Source of the DNA: Acetobacteraceae bacterium AT-5844
Lineage (GTDB): Bacteria; Pseudomonadota; Alphaproteobacteria; Acetobacterales; Acetobacteraceae
Length of the DNA stretch: 33,056 bases
Direction: 5' to 3'
Assembly (NCBI GenBank): GCA_000245075.1
Contig: JH599917.1
Span: forward strand, 1 to 33,056
Below are positions 14,443-23,370 of the stretch, one piece after another. The notes under the pieces were generated by a model. The model made no database searches. It was given only the letters and a program-made list of their open reading frames with translations, and was not told the origin of the DNA. Numbering within the stretch: position 1 is the first letter of the stretch; each line of letters begins with the position of its first letter. A program made the position numbers and the translations under genes.

Positions 14443-15753
14443 ATGATCCGCCTGGCCTTTCTTCTGCTGGGTGCCGGCGCGCTGCAGCCGCAATGGCGGA
14501 TCCTGGCCTTTGCCGGCGGCGCCTGGTGCCTGCTGGGTCTGCTCATGCTCGCCGATCTCAGTGACGGTCGGATGAGTGTGCTGACCGACACGCTGGGCGT
14601 GTTGTTGGCTATCGAAGGCGTGGTCGAGACCGCCGTGGCTGTCGCGATGGGAGCACGGCAGAACTGGCGCGGGCTGCTGCGGGGCATCGGCTTCATGACG
14701 GCGGGTTTCCTGGTCGCCGATATCCCCTGGGACAACAATATCGGCAGCACCGTCCTCTTCGGCTTCGCCTTTCTGATAGACGGCCTGCTCCGGATCAGCG
14801 CCGCCTTTGTCGTCCATAATCCTCGCTGGCGACAGGGACTTATCGCGGGGCTGCTCGAAATTGTCGTCAGTGCGTTGGTGTTTCTGGACTACCCCATCCC
14901 GCACCGGCTGACCGTGCCCTTCTGCCTCTCGCTGCTGTTGCTCACCTCCGGCTACGCGCTTCTTGCCCTGTCCATTCAGCTTCGGCGTCTCTCGCCCGGT
15001 GTCTCGGTCACGTCTCTTCCGCTCTATGCTTTGCGCAACTGGCATGAGCGGCCAGAGATCGACCTCGCCGGCGCGCAGGCCGGCCCGGAATTCCCGGGGC
15101 AGCAGCTTCTGGTTCGTGTCTGGACCGCGATGGGAACCGCGGAGGGCGCGCAGGGGCAGCCGGTCGTGCGCCGCTACATCGCGGCAGTGGACAGAAACGG
15201 CGTTGTATCGACGGGCCATGCGGCGCTGGAACTGCCGCCCGACCTCTATATCAGCCATTACCCCGCGGTGGAGATCGATCGCGACAGCGACAATTTCCGC
15301 CAGGCCCTGCACTCCGGCGTGCAGAACAATGTCAGGGGGCGGTACCAGCCTTCCTACGCCGAGGAGGCAGCCGGCTGGTGCCCGGCTGACCAGACCGTCA
15401 TCCTGACGCGCTTCAACTCCGTCGCTCTGCGGCGTTTCTGGCAGGCCTATTCGGCGGATACCACCTACAACCTGACCGCCCGCAACTGCTCAACCACGGT
15501 GATCCAGGCTCTGGATGCCGCCACAGAAGGTGCGCTGGGTGGTGGCCGCCCTTTGCGGCAAATGCTCCACCTTCTGTTCGATCCGTATTTCTGGCTTCTC
15601 CGGCTCGTCAGGGGCCGGGCCGAGCTGATGACCTGGACGCCCGGCCTGGTCCTCGACTACGCGCGTCTTCTGGTGGAGGTCATCGAGCATGGCGACCGCC
15701 GTTGGTGGAGCCGGATGAGCCGGGCTTTGCAAGCGGTGCGATCACGGAGGTAA
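14443..15753 (+). CDS. polytopic membrane protein fused to papain-like (NlpC/P60-superfamily-like) hydrolase domain
   Basis: The 436-residue product has two parts. Residues 1-180 hold about six membrane helices with the rhythm of the HdeD/DUF308 family (for example LTDTLGVLLAIEGVVETAVA, GFAFLIDGLLRISAAFVVH). Residues about 215-410 form a soluble domain with a conserved-looking His in STGHAALEL (His259) and a Cys in ARNCSTTV (Cys349). His before Cys is the order in permuted papain-like folds such as LRAT-type, YiiX-type and DUF4105-type proteins. WCPADQTVILTRFN lies between, and an amphipathic segment (LHLLFDPYFWLLRLV) could lie on the membrane. A membrane-tethered amidase, protease or acyltransferase is inferred; the substrate is unknown. 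It is tightly coupled to the upstream lipoprotein gene. Confidence 0.65.
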   Translation: MIRLAFLLLGAGALQPQWRILAFAGGAWCLLGLLMLADLSDGRMSVLTDTLGVLLAIEGVVETAVAVAMGARQNWRGLLRGIGFMTAGFLVADIPWDNNIGSTVLFGFAFLIDGLLRISAAFVVHNPRWRQGLIAGLLEIVVSALVFLDYPIPHRLTVPFCLSLLLLTSGYALLALSIQLRRLSPGVSVTSLPLYALRNWHERPEIDLAGAQAGPEFPGQQLLVRVWTAMGTAEGAQGQPVVRRYIAAVDRNGVVSTGHAALELPPDLYISHYPAVEIDRDSDNFRQALHSGVQNNVRGRYQPSYAEEAAGWCPADQTVILTRFNSVALRRFWQAYSADTTYNLTARNCSTTVIQALDAATEGALGGGRPLRQMLHLLFDPYFWLLRLVRGRAELMTWTPGLVLDYARLLVEVIEHGDRRWWSRMSRALQAVRSRR

Positions 15754-15766
15754 GGGCAGACGAAGC

Positions 15767-15819
15767 CCAGGCCGGGTACCCTCTCGTCCCACAGGACAAT
15801 CACGAGGGGCCGAGCCTGG
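15767..15819. terminator. large hairpin between convergent genes
   Basis: Outer stem CCAGGC / GCCTGG (15767-15772 with 15814-15819) and inner stem CCTCTCGT / ACGAGGGG (15780-15787 with 15802-15809, one G-U pair) form a two-part hairpin in the 81-nt gap between the membrane-papain gene and argJ. No long T run follows, though ATTTTG lies 6 nt beyond on the plus strand. A bidirectional terminator is the likeliest role. Confidence 0.5.
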
Positions 15820-15834
15820 ACCTGATTTTGCTCG

Positions 15835-17073
15835 TTAAGACCGGTAGCTGCCGTTGATGTCGATATAGCCATGCGTGAGGTCGCAGGTGTAGGCGGTGCC
15901 CTTACCCTTGCCGAGCCCGATATCGACGGTGATCTCGATCTCCCGGCCCTTCATATGGGCGACCACCGGGGTCTCGTCATAGCCCGGCACCACGCCGCCA
16001 TCCCTGGCCATCCAGGTGCCGCCCACGGCCACAGAGAGCTTGTCGCGGTCCGCCGGCTCGCCCGCCTTGCCAACCGCCATGACAATACGGCCCCAATTGG
16101 CGTCCTCGCCGGCAATCGCGGTCTTCACCAGCGGCGAGTTCGCGATGGCCATGGCGATCTTCTGCGCGGAGCGGTTGGTGGTCGCGCCCGTCACGTCGAT
16201 GCGGATGAACTTCTGGGCGCCCTCGCCATCGCGCACCACCTGCAACGCCAGGTCCAGCAGCAGCTCGTGCAGCGCCTTCACGAAGTCCCGCAGAACCGGG
16301 CCACCTTCCGCGGGCACGCGCACATGCTTGGCCTGGCCGGTGGCGAAGACCAGCACCGTGTCGCTGGTGGAGGTGTCGGAGTCGACCGTGGTGCGGTTGA
16401 AGCTGGCATCCGTGCCCTTGGCGAGCGCCTTCTGCAACGCCGCCGCCGGGATCTTGGCGTCGGTGGCGATGAAGCAGAGCATCGTCGCCATATCCGGCGC
16501 CACCATGCCGCTGCCCTTGGCGATGCCGGCGATGGTGACTTCGGTGTCGCCGATCATCGCCTTGCGCACAGAGGCTTTCGGGAAAGTGTCGGTGGTCATG
16601 ATGCCGCGCGCGGCATCCGCCCAGGCATTCTCGTCCAGCTTCTTGTGCAGGGCGGGCAGGGCGGCGGTCAGCTTCTCATGCGGCAGCGGCTCGCCGATGA
16701 CGCCGGTGGAAGCCAGGAACACTTCCTTCGGCTTGCAGCCCACCAGCCTGGCGGCGGCATCGGCGGTGGCCTGCACCGCATCCCGGCCCAGCTTGCCGGT
16801 GAAGACATTGGCGTTGCCGGCATTCACCACCAGCGCACGGGCCTTGCCGCCCTTCAGCGCCGTGCGGCACCAGTCGATCGGCGCGCCCGGGCATTTGTTG
16901 CGGGTGAACACACCGGCGACCGTGGTGCCCGGGGCGAATTCCATCACCGTCAGGTCTGCTCGCCCCTTGTATCGGATGCCGGCGGCAGCGGTGCCCAGGC
17001 GCACGCCCGCGATGGGCGGCACGGCCGGCAGCGCGACGGCGAGGGGAGAAACGGGCAGGTCCTTACCGGCCAT
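15835..17073 (-). CDS. argJ: bifunctional glutamate N-acetyltransferase / amino-acid acetyltransferase ArgJ
   Basis: ArgJ recycles the acetyl group from N-acetylornithine to glutamate in arginine synthesis and may also use acetyl-CoA. The 412-residue precursor is autocleaved before a Thr nucleophile; here the site is Ala196-Thr197 in KGSGMVAPDMATML, which matches the family. Other signatures are FTRNKCPGAP, VVNAGNANVFTG, STGVIGEPLP, GIMTTDTFPK, TSTSDTVL, GEDANWGRI and the C-terminal YTCDLTHGYIDINGSYRS. The start is ATG 17073, with AAGGA upstream; the frame stays open far beyond it but that region overlaps the parvulin gene. A terminator lies between that gene and argJ, so argJ may have its own promoter. 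Confidence 0.97.
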   Translation of the reverse strand: MAGKDLPVSPLAVALPAVPPIAGVRLGTAAAGIRYKGRADLTVMEFAPGTTVAGVFTRNKCPGAPIDWCRTALKGGKARALVVNAGNANVFTGKLGRDAVQATADAAARLVGCKPKEVFLASTGVIGEPLPHEKLTAALPALHKKLDENAWADAARGIMTTDTFPKASVRKAMIGDTEVTIAGIAKGSGMVAPDMATMLCFIATDAKIPAAALQKALAKGTDASFNRTTVDSDTSTSDTVLVFATGQAKHVRVPAEGGPVLRDFVKALHELLLDLALQVVRDGEGAQKFIRIDVTGATTNRSAQKIAMAIANSPLVKTAIAGEDANWGRIVMAVGKAGEPADRDKLSVAVGGTWMARDGGVVPGYDETPVVAHMKGREIEITVDIGLGKGKGTAYTCDLTHGYIDINGSYRS

Positions 17074-17114
17074 GGGCCATAGTCCTTGAGAAGCGGAAAC
17101 GGGAGGTTGGGGAT

Positions 17115-17150
17115 AAAGAAAAGGCGGGGACCCGTCGAGGGCCCCCGCCT
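17115..17150 (-). terminator. rho-independent terminator after the parvulin gene
   Basis: On the minus strand GGCGGGGG pairs with TCCCCGCC around an 11-nt loop, followed by TTTTCTTT (17122-17115). It begins 34 nt after the parvulin stop and ends about 40 nt before argJ, so it should separate the two genes at least partly. Confidence 0.8.
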
Positions 17151-17183
17151 GAATTATGCGGCCTGGATGATGCCGCCGGATCG

Positions 17184-18176
17184 TTAGCGGCGCTGGTTGG
17201 GCTGCGCCGGCGGGGGCGTCGCGCCATCCAGCAGCGAGGGGGCCTGCGGCGTGGCCGGGGGCGTGGTCTGCGGCGTGCCATCCGGGTTGAACCGCTCCAC
17301 CTTGGCGGCGGCGGTGATGCGGGTGACGGTGGCGTTCACCGCCTCCTCGAACGCCGCCTGGCGCAGCTGCTCCAGGCTTTCCTCGAAGCTCGGCGCGGCG
17401 GCGGTGCGGCGGGCCTCCACCTTGATGATGTGCCAGCCGAAGGCGCTGCGCACCGGCTCGCTGATCTGCCCTGCCTGAAGGGCGAAGGCCGCCTCGGCGA
17501 ATTCGGGCACCATGTCGCCCTTCTTGAAGAAGCCGAGATCGCCGCCCTGCTCCGTGCCCGGGCCGGTGGAGCGGGTGCGGGCGATGGCGGCGAAATCGGC
17601 GCCCTGGCGGCGCACCTCCGCCAGCACCTTCTTCGCCTCGTCCTCGCTGGCTACGAGGATATGGCGCGCATGCACCTCTTCCTCGCCCGGCTTGCCGGCG
17701 ATGTCGCGCTGATAGCGGGCGCGCAGCGCCTCCTCCGTCAGCAGCGGCGCAATCTCGCGGCGCAGCAGGGCCTGCTGCAGCTCCTGCTCCTCGGCGCGGC
17801 GGATACGGGCCTGCACTTCGGGGTCCTGGTCCAGCTTCTCGGCGCGGGCGGTGTTCACCAGCGCCTGCTGGGTGATGAGCTGGTCCAGCACCAGCGGGAA
17901 GAGCATCTGCTCCGGCGCACCGCGCAGCTCGGGCGGCAGCTGGGCAATGGTCGCCAGCACGTCGCTGCGGCGGATGTCCCTGCCATCGACCTTGGCCACC
18001 ACCGTATCGGCGGCCGCGGGAGCCGCCGCCTGCCCTTGTGCCTGGCCGGCGGTAGGTGCCGGGGTCGCCGGGTTGGGCGTGGCGGCCGGCGGCTGGGCCG
18101 GGGCCTGGGCCATCCCCGGCTGGGTGGCCAGGAGAAGGAAGGGGAGGAGGAGGGCGGATGAGCGCATCGGGGGCAT
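17184..18176 (-). CDS. periplasmic peptidyl-prolyl isomerase (parvulin type)
   Basis: This 330-residue SurA/PrsA-like chaperone should catalyse cis-trans isomerisation of prolines in exported proteins. A signal peptide (SSALLLPFLLLATQPGMAQA) ends near residue 25. A Pro/Ala/Gln-rich linker reaches about 55, then a helical SurA-N-like region (DTVVAKVDGRDI, LFPLVLDQLITQQALV) extends to about 160. The parvulin domain spans about 167-257, with VHARHILV, GADFAAIAR, GGDLGFF and FGWHIIKVE. The C-terminus is Pro-rich. Met at 18176 is chosen; ATG 18167 three codons in is equally plausible and has better spacing to AAGG. Divergent from secA and upstream of argJ, an order shared by many alphaproteobacteria and fitting a role with Sec export. 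Confidence 0.88.
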   Translation of the reverse strand: MPPMRSSALLLPFLLLATQPGMAQAPAQPPAATPNPATPAPTAGQAQGQAAAPAAADTVVAKVDGRDIRRSDVLATIAQLPPELRGAPEQMLFPLVLDQLITQQALVNTARAEKLDQDPEVQARIRRAEEQELQQALLRREIAPLLTEEALRARYQRDIAGKPGEEEVHARHILVASEDEAKKVLAEVRRQGADFAAIARTRSTGPGTEQGGDLGFFKKGDMVPEFAEAAFALQAGQISEPVRSAFGWHIIKVEARRTAAAPSFEESLEQLRQAAFEEAVNATVTRITAAAKVERFNPDGTPQTTPPATPQAPSLLDGATPPPAQPNQRR

Positions 18177-18423
18177 GTGCCTTCGCGGCGTGGAGCCCGC
18201 AAGATGGCGGAAGGCCGGGCATCCTACAATTGGTGGTGCGTTACAAAGGGTGCCTGGGCAGACGGCGCCCGCCGCGCCAGAGGATTGAATGAGCGTCATC
18301 AACAACATAAGGCGGGGTATACGGCTGTCCTGTCCGGCGCCGGAGCGCGGATCTGTCGTCCAGCGCGATCTCGGCTGGCCGCCCGAAAAAATCTCTCATC
18401 CGTTCCCCCTCCGCCACAGTTCG

Positions 18424-18452
18424 TTGACCCTGGCCCGCCCCCCGCCTATCTG
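18424..18452 (+). promoter_or_regulatory. sigma70-type promoter of secA
   Basis: TTGACC (18424-18429), a 17-nt C-rich spacer and TATCTG (18447-18452) make the best promoter match in the window. The predicted start near 18459 leaves a leader of about 158 nt before secA. Confidence 0.65.
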
Positions 18453-18502
18453 TGCGCGTGACGCAGCCTGTTGCCCGCCCCCCAAAGGGTTCACGGACGT
18501 TG

Positions 18503-18610
18503 ATGGATGTCGGCGGGAACCGGCCGGGAAGATTCCCCCGGCACCCGGCGCGCCCTGGAATAGTCCGCACCTGCCGGGGAGGTAGGTGGCGGCGCTCTCG
18601 GAGAAACTAG
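18503..18610 (+). CDS. possible 35-codon leader peptide upstream of secA
   Basis: ATG 18503 opens a frame of 35 residues, rich in Arg, Pro and Gly and ending RRSRRN, whose TAG lies 6 nt before the secA ATG. A weak GGA sits 5 nt before the start. The position recalls secM-type leaders, but there is no signal sequence and no known arrest motif, so a force-sensing role like SecM is not supported. It may regulate by translational coupling or basic-residue stalling, or be a chance frame in GC-rich DNA. Confidence 0.25.
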   Translation: MDVGGNRPGRFPRHPARPGIVRTCRGGRWRRSRRN

Positions 18611-18616
18611 ACACAC

Positions 18617-21358
<2,742 letters not shown>

Positions 21359-21419
21359 GGCCTATCGGGGCGGGGAAACCATCCCCGGCCCGCACAGCCG
21401 ACAAGCAGGCCAGTGTATT

Positions 21420-21441
21420 GCGAGCCGAGCACATGGCTCGC
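21420..21441 (+). repeat. hairpin preceding the secA terminator
   Basis: GCGAGCC (21420-21426) pairs perfectly with GGCTCGC (21435-21441) around an 8-nt loop, 6 nt ahead of the terminator stem. It may protect the mRNA 3' end or help pausing. Confidence 0.45.
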
Positions 21442-21446
21442 ACTTC

Positions 21447-21474
21447 AACCCGGCGCTAACACGCCGGGTTTTTT
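21447..21474 (+). terminator. rho-independent terminator of secA
   Basis: Perfect 9-bp stem AACCCGGCG / CGCCGGGTT with a 6-nt loop, running into six T in total. It ends 3 nt before the stop of the convergent amidase gene, so it may also halt transcripts from that side. Confidence 0.92.
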
Positions 21475-21477
21475 CGT

Positions 21478-22683
21478 TCAGCCGGGCCCTGCCAGCGACG
21501 CCTGATGGCGTGCCAGCCAGTTCTGGATACCCTCGGCCAGCGCCTTGGCCACCTTCGCGCGGTGAGCCGGGCGCTTCAGGGCGGCTTCGTCCCGCCGGTC
21601 GCTGAGGAAGCCCATCTCGACCAGAATGCTGGGGATATCCGGCGCCTTCAGCACGGCGAAGGCCGCCTGCCGGTGCGTGTTGGGCAGCAGCGGCACTTCG
21701 CCGCCAAGGGAGCGGACGAGGGTCGTCGCGATCCGGTCGGACCCCGCCCGGGTTTCCTGGCGCACGAGGCTGAACAGGATACGCTCCACCTCCGGCGAGA
21801 CAGGGGGCAGGCTGAGGCCGCCGCGCAGGTCGGCGCGGTTCTCGCGCTGCGCCAGCCCGGCGGAGAGGGCGTCCGAGGCGCGATCGGAAAGGGTGTAGAC
21901 GCTCGCGCCGCGCGCGCCAGGCGCACTGTCCGCGTGGAGAGAGATGAACAATGTCGCCTGCCGCTTGCGGGCGAATTCCACGCGGCCATCCAGCGGGATG
22001 AACACGTCGCGGGAGCGGGTGAGGGCGACGCGGCAGCGGCCGGTGGCTTCCAGCTGCCGCTTCAGCTCGGTGGCGGCAGCGAGGGTGATGCGCTTCTCAT
22101 GGGTGCCGGTGACGCCGATGGTGCCGGGGTCCTTGCCGCCATGGCCGGGGTCCAGCACCACCAGGGGCAGGTCGCGTGTGGCGATGGCGGTGCCGCCAGC
22201 ATTGCCCTGGGCGATGGTGCCGCTGGCCAGCCGGGCGAACCCGGCCTGGGTGCCGGGGCCGATCTCGATCACGAGCTGGCTGCCCTCGCTTTCCGCCCGC
22301 GCGACCTGCACGGGGCCGCGGAGATTGAGGATGAGCTGCTTGGCCCGGTTGTTCCAGCTGGCGCTTTGCACCGGACCGGCGGAGCTGAGCCTGGTTCCGC
22401 CGCGCCAGCTGGTGCCGGGCAGGTGCAGCACCAGCCGGGCAGGGCGGGTGGTGGCCGTCAGCCGCCAGCGGGCGGTGTCGTTCAGGGTGAGGGTCAGGCG
22501 GGCATTGCGGGAGACGGCCTGCAGCCGGGCGGCCGTGACGGCGGCCTCCGCGCGGCCGGAGAGCAGGGGAAGCCCGGCGGCCACCATGCCGAAAGCCATT
22601 TGCAGCAGGGCGCGGCGGCTTGTGCGGATGGAGTCGCTTGCAGTGTCCCCAGTGGCCGCGGGAATGGCCTCTGGACGTGTCAT
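21478..22683 (-). CDS. amiC: N-acetylmuramoyl-L-alanine amidase, Tat-exported (AmiC-like)
   Basis: This periplasmic zinc amidase cleaves the bond between N-acetylmuramic acid and L-alanine in peptidoglycan, typically to separate daughter cells. The 401-residue precursor has a Tat signal (TSRRALLQMAFGMVAAG, Arg23-Arg24) ending near residue 47. An AMIN-like beta domain follows (about 50-145). The Amidase_3 domain (about 172-395) contains zinc ligands His181 (DPGHGG), Glu196 (HEKRI) and His250 (SLHAD), plus catalytic Glu356 (LVEMGF). ATG 22683 is chosen because it gives a normal Tat signal; the frame continues upstream without family sequence. It is divergent from rne, as in many alphaproteobacteria. 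AmiC is the closest name; AmiA/B paralogues cannot be ruled out. Confidence 0.92.
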   Translation of the reverse strand: MTRPEAIPAATGDTASDSIRTSRRALLQMAFGMVAAGLPLLSGRAEAAVTAARLQAVSRNARLTLTLNDTARWRLTATTRPARLVLHLPGTSWRGGTRLSSAGPVQSASWNNRAKQLILNLRGPVQVARAESEGSQLVIEIGPGTQAGFARLASGTIAQGNAGGTAIATRDLPLVVLDPGHGGKDPGTIGVTGTHEKRITLAAATELKRQLEATGRCRVALTRSRDVFIPLDGRVEFARKRQATLFISLHADSAPGARGASVYTLSDRASDALSAGLAQRENRADLRGGLSLPPVSPEVERILFSLVRQETRAGSDRIATTLVRSLGGEVPLLPNTHRQAAFAVLKAPDIPSILVEMGFLSDRRDEAALKRPAHRAKVAKALAEGIQNWLARHQASLAGPG

Positions 22684-22809
22684 GGCGTGGGTCCCCCTCT
22701 GCGTCGCGCCAACAGGCATCCGGCCTCTTGCCCCCCAGCAATGGTCCGGATGGCCGCACCCTATACGATAAATCAGCGGGATCATGGCTTTACTGAATGT
22801 AACATAACA

Positions 22810-22826
22810 ACAAGGCTCAGCCTTGT
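22810..22826. promoter_or_regulatory. 17-nt inverted repeat, operator-like
   Basis: ACAAGGCT and AGCCTTGT flank a single central base, a perfect 8-bp inverted repeat. Its right end overlaps the candidate -35 box of rne, and it also lies upstream of the divergent amidase, so a dimeric regulator could control both. No known binding consensus is recognised. Confidence 0.45.
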
Positions 22827-22851
22827 GGAAGCCGCGGGCGGCGCCTATTGT
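22823..22851 (+). promoter_or_regulatory. candidate promoter of rne
   Basis: TTGTGG (22823-22828), a 17-nt spacer, then TATTGT (22846-22851). Three and four bases match consensus. The start would be near 22858, leaving a leader of about 510 nt. Confidence 0.4.
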
Positions 22852-23370
22852 GAGTTGCCCCGGCGGTCAGTGCCGCCGGTGGAGGTTCTGGGCGCGGCCG
22901 CCCGGCCTTTTCGCTGGTGTCCAATCGCCTTGTTACGGCGGGCGCCAGACGGGGGCGGCCCGAAGGAGACCTCCGGCACCGGGCTGTGCCTCCGCCTTCC
23001 GCGGGGTCCCGTTTCCCGCCCTGCCGGATGGCCTGTCGCCCCCTCTACCGGTTGCCGCACATTGGTGCGAAGGGGCGGTCAGGGCTGATTTATGGCCCGC
23101 CGCCTGACTTTGTGCCTGTCCGCTGGCCCGCCCGCGCCTGCCGGTGCCGCGCCCAGCGGCCGCCCAGGCTGCACGGGGCCCGCGCGAGGCGCGCGATAAC
23201 AGGGCCGCCCCCGCCGCAAACGGGGCAACGGCCACCCGAGAGAGGTCGGATCACAGCCGCATGGCCTGTACCGCGCCGCGTAACCTGTACCACCCCACCC
23301 TCTCGGGCATGCCCACCCATTGCTGCCGCCCTGCGCGCATGAGCGCCGGCGGCACGGAGCATCCCGGTTC

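Larger units (their letters stand above)
18177..18616. other. 440-nt divergent intergenic region upstream of secA
   Basis: The region holds a good plus-strand promoter (18424-18452), a leader of about 155 nt with GC-rich hairpins (for example 18523-18530 with 18533-18542), and a short reading frame (18503-18610) ending 6 nt before secA. The left half (18177-18400) shows no recognisable gene; the promoter of the minus-strand parvulin gene must be there, but no convincing -35/-10 pair was found. Confidence 0.5.
22684..23370. other. 687-nt divergent intergenic region, probable long rne leader
   Basis: No reading frame here resembles a protein. The left 130 nt is AT-rich and holds a perfect 17-nt palindrome-like repeat (22810-22826) and a promoter-like pair (22823-22851). 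The remaining 510 nt is GC-rich with hairpin potential (for example GCGCG repeats near 23180-23200). E. coli rne has a leader of several hundred nt through which RNase E controls its own mRNA; a leader of similar scale is inferred here. The amidase promoter should also lie in the left part. Confidence 0.5.

Noticed and set aside
18503-18610. SecM homologue
   Set aside because: The short frame has no signal sequence and no SecM-like or RAPP-type arrest motif, so only a generic leader frame is reported.
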